From HXMU1420-13 sp034669965 (lineage in GTDB: Bacteria > Bacteroidota > Rhodothermia > Balneolales > Balneolaceae): a DNA stretch of 64,000 bases. Shown piece by piece: positions 19,788-28,521 of this stretch. The notes below the pieces were generated by a model that saw only the letters and a list, made by a program, of their open reading frames with translations, ran no database searches and was not told where the DNA came from. How positions within the stretch are numbered: the stretch's first letter is position 1; the number at the start of each line of letters is the position of its first letter. The DNA lies in the NCBI GenBank assembly GCA_034669965.1, contig JAXMOK010000002.1, forward strand, positions 62,001 to 126,000, given 5' to 3'. A program made the translations under genes and the position numbers.

Positions 19788-20270
19788 ATGATAAATTCGG
19801 ATAATCCTTTGTGGCGAACTCATCAACAATTCATGGCAAAAGCAATTCAACTCGCTGAAAAAGCTTTTGAAGAAGGTGAAATCCCTGTTGGGGCTGTGGT
19901 TGTGTACGATAATCAAATTGTGGGTAAAGGTTACAATCAAGTAGAACGATTAAATGACCCTACAGCTCACGCCGAAATGATTGCAATATCTGCAGCTTGT
20001 GACACCATCGAATCGAAATATTTATCCGAATGCACGCTGTACGTAACCTTAGAGCCCTGCCCAATGTGCGCGGGCGGACTTGTTTGGGCTAAACTTGGTC
20101 GGCTTGTTTTTGGTGCATCCGATTCAAAATCTGGAGCCTGTGGAAGTGTTTTCAATATTGCTCAAAACGAATCCCTAAATCATCGTACAGAAGTCATTCA
20201 AGGGGTTCTGGAACTCGATGCAGAGTATTTATTGAAAGCCTTTTTTTCGAGCAAGAGAAATCGAATTTAA
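19788..20270 (+). CDS. tadA: tRNA-specific adenosine deaminase TadA
   Basis: TadA deaminates adenosine at the wobble position of tRNA(Arg) ACG to inosine, an essential step in decoding. The 160-residue protein has the zinc-binding HAEM motif (with catalytic glutamate) in DPTAHAEMIA and PCPMCAGGL further on, with conserved N-terminal GEIPVGAVVV. Its stop overlaps the stop of the convergent 807-residue fusion gene by four bases. Confidence 0.97.
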   Translation: MINSDNPLWRTHQQFMAKAIQLAEKAFEEGEIPVGAVVVYDNQIVGKGYNQVERLNDPTAHAEMIAISAACDTIESKYLSECTLYVTLEPCPMCAGGLVWAKLGRLVFGASDSKSGACGSVFNIAQNESLNHRTEVIQGVLELDAEYLLKAFFSSKRNRI

Positions 20271-22690
20271 AATACCTTGCTAAGTACTTCTCTCAAAGAT
20301 GGAGTAGTTAACGCTTTATTTCGATCTTGTACTTCAGCAGCAATTGCGTACGCTGTTTTCCATTGATTACATAAAGTTTTAACTGCATACCAATACGAGT
20401 ATTTTGGATCATACATGTGCGTAGCTTCCGATGTAATCCCGTTTACCTCAAGTAATTTGATATTGGATCCATTTTTAAAATCGGTTTCGTTGGGCACTTT
20501 AACATCGAATCTTCCAAAGTGGAATCCTTTGAAATTCTCACAAAGCTTATCAAATTTATTTGCCAAAGCAATTGAATTGAGGTGAATCGCATCTTTAAAA
20601 ATTGCGCCACGTGAATGTGTGCCTATTTCTACAAGTTTAATTTTCTCTCCTTTCGGAATCACCTTAAATAAATGGTCTATATGTAGCTCAAAATGGATGT
20701 TAGCAAGGCAAACTGCTCTTTCATCATTTAATATCATTTCTTCCAACGTGTGCTTTCCATCACCGGTCAACCACAAATATTCTTTTCTGGTAATTGAGAT
20801 AATGTTGCCTTTTTCTTGCTTAGGGAAACGTACGTAAAACACTCCAAATTCAAGTCCACCTTCATATTTTTGAATGATAAAACTGTTTGTAAAACTTAAA
20901 GAAGCGTTTTTTAACTCCGTTTTATTTTTTGCAATGATAACACCATTACCCCTCTCACCAACATCAGGTTTTAGTACAACAGGAAATCCTAAGTGATGAA
21001 TTTCCATAAAACGCTCACATTCATTAAATGGATCTCGTTTGGGCTCAATTAATTGAAATACCGGAATCGAATCCGGTTGATTTAAGGATCTAAGAATTTC
21101 TGATTTTGACTCCCCTACGAATCCCCCTAACTTAATTCCTGGGTTGGCTAATGTTACTAGTGTGATGCTTTTATGTTTAATCCAAAGGGAGACAGCATAT
21201 ACAAAAACAGGAAAATACAATGCCCAAAGTGGCCAAAATTCCCAGTTCTTTATTCTTCGAAACTTCCCGATTAGCAATCTTCGCCCTTTAAAAGAAAATG
21301 CCGGGACAATCACCTTTACAATCAACATGAGAAGCGCTATAACTCCAAAAAATACCCAGAGTGCATATTCTTGATATATACTAAAGTATTCGATCATCTG
21401 ATTACCTAAAAGAACAGCTAAGCCAACTAGCACCGGAGTCCATAATATAGAAGCAATTCCAAAGTACAGAATAAACGTGCTGAATTTAGCGCCAATGGCA
21501 CCTGCGCTCACGTAAGTTGGAAATCTTGTACCTGGAATAAATCTACTCGCGATAATTATTGCTGGGCCTTTTGCCTCGAACCAGTGATACGATAATTGGA
21601 TATCTTTTTCTGAAATAAACCATTTCAGCGGTGCCTTTTGTAGAGTTCCGGACGCAACCCATTTTCCCAATAAGTAGAGAAGAATATCCCCAATAAATAT
21701 TCCAATCAGACAAGCCAAGGTGCCTGGTACAAATCCAATAATTCCTCTGGCAATCAATAATCCTGTTCCAATACAGGTTAAATCTTCGGTAATGAAGGTT
21801 GAAAAAATGATTACCAAGACTAAAAGTACTAATGCTTTCCCTTTGGCTTTGATGCTATTTTCTGGATCAAAAGGTTGAAGAGCCATAATCTTTGCCAACT
21901 GTGAGGTGCTGGAACGATCTATCGCTAAACCTCTATCTACTTTTTCATGAAATGTAGCAAGTGAATCCGAAATAGTATCGTCTACTCTTAGAAAAATAAT
22001 CTCACTTTGGGGAATAATCCTATGATGTTCTTCGGCTAAAGCAGTATTTTTAGCCGATGGGGTCTGGATTATAGAGACGGGAATTTCAATTTCTTGTAGT
22101 ATGGTGCGGATATGTTGGTGATCTGATTTCGCTTGAATCTCTAGTTTGGTGATGTGATCGGATAAAAAATTTAATCCACCGAAATGAGGCATTGCAAAAT
22201 GAATAAATTCAAATATTATCTTTTTAGTACTGTAGATTGCTTTGTTTAGCGTACTCCCTCCCATCAACTCTAACTCAACTACGCCATGTGCATCAATCAT
22301 CGTTAAAGATGTTGCACCAATTGAATCTCTGTCTACCGCAATGTGCATTGCAACACTTCCGCCTATACCCTCACCAATCAAATGGAAATTATAAATGGCT
22401 AGTGAATCTAGATTGGTTTGAATTCTATCTGCATTCTTTCGAACACTAACCGGATCAAGATCAATAAATAGTGTTTTATCAGCGTCTTTAAATGCATCAC
22501 TTTTACCCGATAAAACCGGGTCCATTATGTATATGATTGTCGGGTTTTCATCAGTGCTTTCTACAATTTCATCATTACTTCCATTCGGCAAAATGACTTG
22601 TAGTCCGTTTGAAACAACTAATAATCCTATATAAAAAAGTAGAAAAGTCAACCATTTTGAGGCTAACACCTTTTGGAGCACTTTTGGCAT
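20267..22690 (-). CDS. Three-part fusion: hydrolase-like, DedA (VTT) and ATP-grasp
   Basis: The 807-residue protein joins three modules. After a membrane helix (about 12-32) comes an alpha/beta-hydrolase-like domain (about 50-260) whose nucleophile elbow reads GEGIG, so the catalytic serine is replaced by glycine. Next is a DedA/VTT membrane domain (about 290-460) with the typical SRFIPGTRFPTYVSAG segment. The C-terminal ATP-grasp domain (about 560-800) keeps K574, a glycine loop GERGNG, D729 in GRFDVKV and LLEVNGI (E748, N750). DedA proteins move lipids such as undecaprenyl phosphate or phosphatidylethanolamine; ATP-grasp enzymes ligate acids to amines or phosphorylate. A role in modifying a lipid head group is plausible given the acyltransferases upstream, but it is inference. 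Confidence 0.85.
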   Translation of the reverse strand: MPKVLQKVLASKWLTFLLFYIGLLVVSNGLQVILPNGSNDEIVESTDENPTIIYIMDPVLSGKSDAFKDADKTLFIDLDPVSVRKNADRIQTNLDSLAIYNFHLIGEGIGGSVAMHIAVDRDSIGATSLTMIDAHGVVELELMGGSTLNKAIYSTKKIIFEFIHFAMPHFGGLNFLSDHITKLEIQAKSDHQHIRTILQEIEIPVSIIQTPSAKNTALAEEHHRIIPQSEIIFLRVDDTISDSLATFHEKVDRGLAIDRSSTSQLAKIMALQPFDPENSIKAKGKALVLLVLVIIFSTFITEDLTCIGTGLLIARGIIGFVPGTLACLIGIFIGDILLYLLGKWVASGTLQKAPLKWFISEKDIQLSYHWFEAKGPAIIIASRFIPGTRFPTYVSAGAIGAKFSTFILYFGIASILWTPVLVGLAVLLGNQMIEYFSIYQEYALWVFFGVIALLMLIVKVIVPAFSFKGRRLLIGKFRRIKNWEFWPLWALYFPVFVYAVSLWIKHKSITLVTLANPGIKLGGFVGESKSEILRSLNQPDSIPVFQLIEPKRDPFNECERFMEIHHLGFPVVLKPDVGERGNGVIIAKNKTELKNASLSFTNSFIIQKYEGGLEFGVFYVRFPKQEKGNIISITRKEYLWLTGDGKHTLEEMILNDERAVCLANIHFELHIDHLFKVIPKGEKIKLVEIGTHSRGAIFKDAIHLNSIALANKFDKLCENFKGFHFGRFDVKVPNETDFKNGSNIKLLEVNGITSEATHMYDPKYSYWYAVKTLCNQWKTAYAIAAEVQDRNKALTTPSLREVLSKVF

Positions 22691-22701
22691 GAGGGCATTA
22701 G

Positions 22702-23247
22702 TTAGGAGGCTTTCTCAACCGCTTCTTTACGTTTTTCGTATGCCAATGTTGAAGGTGCAACTCCGAAATCATCCTTTGGAGTAAACCCGTGAGTTCTCAA
22801 TATAAGCCCAATTAATGCATAATGATGAACGGTATGGCTTATCAAAAATTGAAGTTCACGTAAAACAGAGGATTCGCTCGCAATCTTATCAGCAATTTTT
22901 ATCCCTTCATTACTTATCACGGTTATTTTATTGGACAAAGTATCGGGTGTTTTCTCCCACTTATTTAACGAATCGCAAACTAGTTTTAGGGATGTTATCA
23001 TGAATTCTCGATCATTTTCTAATCTGAGATTTCGCTCCCTTTCATCGTAGTTAATCTGTCCGGTAAAATCGGCTTCAATTAAACTGTAATAATGCTCAAT
23101 AATATGACGGAAATGCCGGCCTATTCCACTTTTATGGTAAGTTCCATTTTCAAGAGCATATAAATTATCAGGTATCTCTTCTAATAATTCAATGCCTTGC
23201 TCAAGGAAATGGATATTAAATAGTAATGCTACCGGTTTCTTTTTCAT
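22702..23247 (-). CDS. DinB/YfiT-fold putative metal-binding protein
   Basis: This 181-residue four-helix-bundle protein has a histidine pattern typical of the DinB superfamily: HFRHIIEH (H45, H48, H52) and HTVHHYALI (H138, H141, H142), suggesting a divalent-metal site. Its biochemical role is unknown; relatives include thiol-dependent transferases. The start overlaps the end of the upstream PlsC-like gene by 32 bases, and no later start would keep the domain intact, so coupling is likely. Confidence 0.85.
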   Translation of the reverse strand: MKKKPVALLFNIHFLEQGIELLEEIPDNLYALENGTYHKSGIGRHFRHIIEHYYSLIEADFTGQINYDERERNLRLENDREFMITSLKLVCDSLNKWEKTPDTLSNKITVISNEGIKIADKIASESSVLRELQFLISHTVHHYALIGLILRTHGFTPKDDFGVAPSTLAYEKRKEAVEKAS

Positions 23248-24013
23248 GAATATGTTTTTGAGTTACCGGTTTAAAATGATTCTCAACAATGTGATAGCTT
23301 TTATTCGCCAATTCTTTGCGGTTTGAACTAAGAAGCTTTTCGGCACTAAAAGTGATGTGAGCATCAAATCGTTTAATTTTTAAAACATTCCAAAAATGTT
23401 TAGGAAAAGGTGAATCATCCCACCAGCAAAGTTCCAGTGAGCAATCTACTTCTTCATTATCGCAAGTATAGGTAATTGAAGCTACAGAAACGGGTATTTC
23501 TTCTTGAGCCGGATACTGAAATAATGAAGATTTAAATGGAAGTACTCCATCTCCGTTGCTGGTAGTACTTTCCGGAAAAAGAAAAATACCTTGAGTAGGA
23601 GTTAAATGAGTTGTGATTTCTGCGTTTACTCTGGCTACATCGCTCCTTTTTGAACGATCTACAAATATTAAACCTGATGTAGCTAAAACAAAACCGGCTA
23701 TTGGCCAATTTCTGATGTCACTCTTTGCTATAAAAGTCCCTTTTGCGGTAGAGAAAAGCGCCCAAATATCAATATAGCTGAGGTGATTGGCTACTAAAAA
23801 AAAAGGTGGCTTAGGTGCCTCCCCTTCAATATGAATGCGCATTCCGATGATTTTGGATACAGATCGTCCCCATCGATATCTCGCGTAGGCAGACCATCCT
23901 TTTTTATCTGCTCCAAAAATGGACATTACGTTTCCGAAAAGTATCACAGAATAATAAAAAACCGTAGACAGTAAGAATCGAATTAATCGAATAGTCGCTC
24001 TCAAATTCACCAT
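23216..24013 (-). CDS. 1-acylglycerol-3-phosphate acyltransferase family (PlsC/OlsA-like)
   Basis: This is a membrane acyltransferase with an N-terminal hydrophobic segment (about 10-32). The catalytic NHLSYID motif (H77, D82, the HX4D pair) is followed by the substrate-binding FPESTTS motif, where FPEGTRS is usual. The 265-residue length fits PlsC/OlsA enzymes. An OlsB-like acyltransferase gene lies directly upstream, suggesting the pair makes ornithine or a similar amino-acid lipid (OlsB forms lyso-lipid, OlsA adds the second acyl chain). An ordinary phosphatidic acid role is also possible. Confidence 0.9.
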   Translation of the reverse strand: MVNLRATIRLIRFLLSTVFYYSVILFGNVMSIFGADKKGWSAYARYRWGRSVSKIIGMRIHIEGEAPKPPFFLVANHLSYIDIWALFSTAKGTFIAKSDIRNWPIAGFVLATSGLIFVDRSKRSDVARVNAEITTHLTPTQGIFLFPESTTSNGDGVLPFKSSLFQYPAQEEIPVSVASITYTCDNEEVDCSLELCWWDDSPFPKHFWNVLKIKRFDAHITFSAEKLLSSNRKELANKSYHIVENHFKPVTQKHIHEKETGSITI

Positions 24014-24030
24014 GCATGAAAGTATGAAAT

Positions 24031-24816
24031 CTATCGCAAAAAAAGTGCTTTCGATTGCTCAGAAAGAGACTCTTTATCTAACAAAATTAAATAGTCGATG
24101 GTTTTGAATGTTTGATCTAAGGCAGGTTTACTGCAAACTTTGGTACCAAGATCCATGTAAAGTTTAAATAGCTGAGGCAGTGAAACTGCTTCGTTGTAAG
24201 TATAGTGCGCTGCAAGTGATAAGCATTCATAATTAGCTTGAACCGAAATATTTAAAGTTGAATGATAAGCTCCGGTTTCTTTTAAATAGTTATATACGGC
24301 TTCACCTTCGGCTGGATTTTGTGAGGTGATAGAACAGCACCCGAATAAATATCTTTTTGATGATAGTCCTACATATTTGGCTAAGCCCCTCCAAAGCAAA
24401 TATAACACCCGTCCGCTCCGGTGATCCCGATGAATACACGCTCTTCCGAGTTCAACTGAGTTTGTTAACACATCAATTGGTAATTGCAAGATCTCAAATT
24501 CTTGAGCAGTATAAAACCCGTTGCCCGATTCTGCCATTTGATTATCCTGCATTCGATAGGTTCCGATAACTTCGCTAGTACTATTTTCAAGTACAATAAG
24601 ATGGTGACATTGAGCATCGTATTCGTCTTCATCCATGTAGGTTTGGAACGACTTTTCTAAGCCCTCACCTAACTCAATATTAAATACATCGAAACGCAAA
24701 CGCAGTGCTTTTTCAATTTCTTTCCGGTTTGATGCAATTTTAACAGAATATTTCTGCCCGGGAATTGAAAAATCGGCTACTTTTGTTGATGATATATAAT
24801 TGTTGATAAGGCTCAT
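24031..24816 (-). CDS. GNAT-type acyl-ACP N-acyltransferase (OlsB-like)
   Basis: This 261-residue acyltransferase belongs to the OlsB/hemolysin-like GNAT family. Landmarks are ALRLRFDVFNIELGEG near the N-terminus, a D-rich segment DEDEYDAQCHHLIVL, EVIGTYRMQ, and VELGRACIHRDHRSG, which is the family acyl-donor region. OlsB-type enzymes transfer a 3-hydroxyacyl chain from ACP to the alpha-amino group of ornithine or another amino acid. It is the first gene of a minus-strand operon ending with the DedA/ATP-grasp fusion. Ornithine lipids are phosphate-free and used in marine bacteria, but the true substrate is not shown by the sequence. Confidence 0.85.
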   Translation of the reverse strand: MSLINNYISSTKVADFSIPGQKYSVKIASNRKEIEKALRLRFDVFNIELGEGLEKSFQTYMDEDEYDAQCHHLIVLENSTSEVIGTYRMQDNQMAESGNGFYTAQEFEILQLPIDVLTNSVELGRACIHRDHRSGRVLYLLWRGLAKYVGLSSKRYLFGCCSITSQNPAEGEAVYNYLKETGAYHSTLNISVQANYECLSLAAHYTYNEAVSLPQLFKLYMDLGTKVCSKPALDQTFKTIDYLILLDKESLSEQSKALFLR

Positions 24817-24922
24817 TCTGCTTAGTTTTAGATAACTAGTTTAAAATAGAGGTGAACTGTTATCTAAGCATTAACAGTATATAAATTCATCACAAAAAAG
24901 TAATGTAAAATTTTAGTACCGA

Positions 24923-25705
24923 GTGCTCTACTATAAGAAATACGAAAAAAAAGAGAGTAAAGAATGGGTTGTATTTGTACACGGCGCAGGCGGGAGTTCA
25001 TCTATTTGGTTTAAGCAATTAAAAGCTTTTAAAAGTGCATTTAATGTACTTTTAGTTGATCTGAGGGGGCATGGTAAATCAAAAGATGCATTGCAATTAT
25101 ATTATGAAGAAGAGTACACGTTTGATGACATCAGCAGAGATGTTTTACAAGTACTGGATCATCTAAACATAGAGAGAGCACATTTTGTAGGCGTTTCTTT
25201 AGGAACAATTATCATTAGAAACTTAAGTGAAATTGCGCCAGATCGTGTTAAATCAGCTATTCTTTGTGGAGCTATTACCCGGCTAAATGTCCGCTCAAGG
25301 CTGTTAGTATTTTTAGGAAATACATTTAAAAAGTTTGTGCCTTATATGTGGTTGTATCGTTTTTTTGCATGGATAATAATGCCACGAAAACGCCACGCTA
25401 AAGCAAGAAATTTATTTATTGGAGAGGCAAAGAAGCTTTACCAAAAAGAGTTTATGCGTTGGTTTAAACTAACAAATTCGGTAAACCCATTACTTAAATA
25501 CTTCAAGGAAAAGGAAATCGACACTCCTATGTTGTATGTGATGGGCAGAGAAGATTATATGTTTCTTCCCCCGGTTGAGCAAATAGTTACCGATCACGAA
25601 CATGCTTATCTTGAAGTAATCGAGAATTGCGGACATGTTTGTAATGTGGAGAAGCCGAGGATCTTTAATAAGATCTCAATCGACTTCATCCATAAAAATG
25701 CTTAA
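24923..25705 (+). CDS. Alpha/beta hydrolase
   Basis: This 260-residue serine hydrolase begins at a GTG. The oxyanion segment VHGAGGSSS (19-27), the nucleophile elbow GVSLG with S92, a probable acid in MGREDYMF, and the C-terminal catalytic histidine in NCGHVCNVEKP are all in place. Possible activities include esterase, lactonase or C-C hydrolase; the substrate is unknown. It is divergent from the lipid operon and convergent with the secretin gene, so it is expressed by itself. Confidence 0.9.
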   Translation: MLYYKKYEKKESKEWVVFVHGAGGSSSIWFKQLKAFKSAFNVLLVDLRGHGKSKDALQLYYEEEYTFDDISRDVLQVLDHLNIERAHFVGVSLGTIIIRNLSEIAPDRVKSAILCGAITRLNVRSRLLVFLGNTFKKFVPYMWLYRFFAWIIMPRKRHAKARNLFIGEAKKLYQKEFMRWFKLTNSVNPLLKYFKEKEIDTPMLYVMGREDYMFLPPVEQIVTDHEHAYLEVIENCGHVCNVEKPRIFNKISIDFIHKNA

Positions 25706-25711
25706 TCCGCC

Positions 25712-27661
25712 TTAATTAGGCAAAGTAAACAACCATGCATCAGAATTTATATTCTCTCTGATCGACATTAGATAAGCTACTGCTTCTTCAAAAGTTGAAA
25801 ATCCTTGATAGGCTACAAAATTGAATCGGGTCTCAGGGTGGAATAGAATTCGAGTCTCGAAGCCTTCATCCATTAAGGTTTGATTAAATCGATTCGCATT
25901 ATTACGAACAATAAAAGAACCACCGATTACAAAAAATTTGTGATCATCTGATTCTATAATTTCCGGCTCAATATCACCATTTTGCTGTTGTTCTAAATAC
26001 TCGTTTAAGCTAAATGCCCGAGGAACTAGTACCATAAGCTCAGGATTTTCAACGGGCATACTTAGTTCATCGGCCAATTGTTGTTGCTCAGGAGTAAGTT
26101 CTACTTCAGTAACAGGTTCTTCTTCTGTAGCTGTATCTACCGGAGTTTCTTCCGGTGCTTCAGTTTCCATGTTACCAGAATCTATTGCTACTTCATTTTC
26201 CATTCCTGCATCATCAACTTCTTCTGTGATAGTATTTTCTTCCTGAGTAGATCTTGAATTATCAGGTTCAGTTGTAGTAGTAGTTGCTTCATCTTCGTTA
26301 GCTACAAACGTGTCTAAGTTTTGCCGCATATCAGCCTGCGTAGATAACAAATTATTGTTAAATACGGCATCTAAGTTACTACGCATGTAATCGCGTTCAG
26401 AATCTAGAATCCTTTGTTTATTAGCAAATTGTGCATTAGCTCTTTCTCTCACTGTTTTTTCGAGAGATGCTTGCACAATAATGATCAACTCGCTTTCAAG
26501 ATAATCGTTAGAATTATATCCAAATAAGTAACGCAGACCGAAAAACCATGGTGGTAAATCTTTTAAAATTGGAATACCTCGTCGAACGTTTGATTCCTCA
26601 GTACGATATAACCCTGCAATGGTCGTCGCTTCACCATCAAGCAAAAGCGCTTGAGTTGATGCTTGCTGTTTGTTGATTATGGTACTTACCGCATCCGGCT
26701 GTGCCGATGATCGCTCAACTTCAATGTCTAAATGAATAAATGAGGTATCATTAATTTCAATTACAGTAGGTGTAACGGTTAATATGGTTCCCGTACTAAA
26801 AAATTGATCGGTAACATTTCCGGCAATATCTCGCTGTTTAATCGAGAAATCCTGTCCTACTTGTACTCTACCTTCTTGTCCATCTAGAACTTTAGTGAAA
26901 GGTGTAGCAAGTACCTCACCTAGGTTATCCGCTTCAAAAGCATTGAATAAAGCCTGAACACTAATCGCATTATCGCCTTCGCCAAAAGGGCCTAAATTTA
27001 CAAGTGCATTGAATACGTTTTGAGATACATTAGCTGCATTAAAGGAATTTATCGAAACGAACTGATCAGAAAAGCCAGTATTGGGTAATCCTTCTCCACT
27101 ACCGGCACCTTCGCCTCCAACAATATCATTGAGTTCTGTTGGTACCGTTCCTCTAAGAGTTGACCAATCAACACCAATTTCTTGCAAGGCCCTTCTATTT
27201 CCTTCAAAAAACGTTGCGTTGATTTTGATTTCACGAGTTCTCAGGTTGATATCACCTTCTTGAGCCTGTGCAGATTGTTGCTCAGCCGGCTGTGCAACCG
27301 ATGACAAAGTTACGATTTCTACATAATCATCAGCTTCAACTATTGTTAGGTTTTTTAATCGTAGGATAAATTCCAGGGCATCTTGCCAGTGCATTGCAGG
27401 TAAAGCAACACCAATAGCACCTGTTGTTCCAGTTTGATCGATTATAAACTTATTCTGGTATTCCTGATAAAATTGGTTGATCACTTCAATTGCTTCTGTA
27501 TAGCTGGTATTCCGATCAAAGGCTACAATTTCATCTGGGTTAGTATATTCACGTGGATATTCATCCTGAGCTTCAGCCATAATAGGCAAGCACACTACAG
27601 TTAACATTGCTAATAAGGCAATCTTAATCTTCTGCAAATGATATAATTTATTGTTTTTCAT
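25712..27661 (-). CDS. Secretin (outer-membrane channel) with C-terminal SPOR-like domain
   Basis: This 649-residue exported protein has a signal peptide (about 1-31, AEA-Q). A short STN-like domain (about 48-118) precedes a secretin channel domain (about 140-405) that closes with the typical VRRGIPILKDLPPWFFGLRY and ELIIIVQASL strands. A low-complexity acidic/Thr-Glu linker (about 440-530) leads to a SPOR-like domain at the C-terminus (about 573-649). Secretins form the outer-membrane gate of type IV pili and type II secretion. The N1-N3 ring domains of full PilQ/GspD are not obvious. It is the last gene of the filament operon; its start overlaps the upstream gene by four bases. Confidence 0.88.
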   Translation of the reverse strand: MKNNKLYHLQKIKIALLAMLTVVCLPIMAEAQDEYPREYTNPDEIVAFDRNTSYTEAIEVINQFYQEYQNKFIIDQTGTTGAIGVALPAMHWQDALEFILRLKNLTIVEADDYVEIVTLSSVAQPAEQQSAQAQEGDINLRTREIKINATFFEGNRRALQEIGVDWSTLRGTVPTELNDIVGGEGAGSGEGLPNTGFSDQFVSINSFNAANVSQNVFNALVNLGPFGEGDNAISVQALFNAFEADNLGEVLATPFTKVLDGQEGRVQVGQDFSIKQRDIAGNVTDQFFSTGTILTVTPTVIEINDTSFIHLDIEVERSSAQPDAVSTIINKQQASTQALLLDGEATTIAGLYRTEESNVRRGIPILKDLPPWFFGLRYLFGYNSNDYLESELIIIVQASLEKTVRERANAQFANKQRILDSERDYMRSNLDAVFNNNLLSTQADMRQNLDTFVANEDEATTTTTEPDNSRSTQEENTITEEVDDAGMENEVAIDSGNMETEAPEETPVDTATEEEPVTEVELTPEQQQLADELSMPVENPELMVLVPRAFSLNEYLEQQQNGDIEPEIIESDDHKFFVIGGSFIVRNNANRFNQTLMDEGFETRILFHPETRFNFVAYQGFSTFEEAVAYLMSIRENINSDAWLFTLPN

Positions 27662-28521
27662 CGAACTACCTCCAGGGTAACTACTTCTTCTATGCCGCCT
27701 ACGTCTAAATTAAAGGTAGCTTTTTTATTTTGTAAATCAATTGAAACTAAGCTACCAAGATAAACTTGATCACCTTCTTTAAGTGATGCTATCCTACCGG
27801 TTTGATCTCGAACAAATACACGATTGGCTGTCATACCAATAAGTTTAGAACTTTGGATATTAATTAAGCCATTGATATTGGCTTGTACCGATGGTTGAAT
27901 TAACGGATAAAGCGGGTTATAAGTTGAGACTTCTTCATCCAAATTTATAGTATAATTTCTTCCTAATGAGTCGAATAGATTGGTTTTTTCGTAATAACTT
28001 TCTAGATCGAACGAAAAATTAACCATTCTCAAATCATCGTCTTGTCGGGCAGGTGAAATAGTAAGGTTATTAACTTTATTTAAAAGCTGTGAGTGCTCTA
28101 TTCGATTAATAAAATCGGTTAAAGCATCGTATTTACCATATCCGGCTATTGACGATTGAATGATGCCATACTCGGCACTTGGTAAAGAATCAGTAAATAT
28201 GTAGTCGTAAAAAATCTGAAAGCCACCTTCTTGATTTACTTTATTCAAAAAATCGAATACATCATCCGGTTTATTTGAATTGAAAAGGATTTTATCATAA
28301 TTCGAAATTACTTCAAGAGCAGCTATATAGCGCTCATTCAGTTCGGTAAATTGGGTATTGATGTCTTCTTTTGATACTAAATCGTTTTGCTTTTCGACCA
28401 GTGAATTTTGTAGGTCTTCAACTTTCGATTCTAAAAAGAATTTAGAATATGCAAATCCCAACCCTACAATTAATGAGAGGGTGGTTAATAGAATAAGAGT
28501 ATTTCGTAGTGCGTATGACAT
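27658..28521 (-). CDS. PilO-like alignment protein with PilP-like C-terminus
   Basis: The 287-residue inner-membrane protein has one N-terminal helix (about 8-27), a coiled coil (about 30-70), a ferredoxin-like PilO-type domain (about 75-175), and a C-terminal segment (about 225-287) with GMTANRVFVRDQTG and LKEGDQVYLGSLVSID. That segment resembles the homology region of PilP/GspC, which contacts the secretin. If right, this single protein joins the PilO and PilP jobs and links the inner-membrane complex to the secretin encoded next. Overlaps with both neighbours (one and four bases) support one operon. Confidence 0.75.
   Translation of the reverse strand: MSYALRNTLILLTTLSLIVGLGFAYSKFFLESKVEDLQNSLVEKQNDLVSKEDINTQFTELNERYIAALEVISNYDKILFNSNKPDDVFDFLNKVNQEGGFQIFYDYIFTDSLPSAEYGIIQSSIAGYGKYDALTDFINRIEHSQLLNKVNNLTISPARQDDDLRMVNFSFDLESYYEKTNLFDSLGRNYTINLDEEVSTYNPLYPLIQPSVQANINGLINIQSSKLIGMTANRVFVRDQTGRIASLKEGDQVYLGSLVSIDLQNKKATFNLDVGGIEEVVTLEVVR

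Noticed and set aside
25686..25711. Short inverted repeat GCCTTAATTAGGC between the hydrolase and secretin genes
   Set aside because: The stem is only about four base pairs and there is no T tract, so it does not support a terminator.
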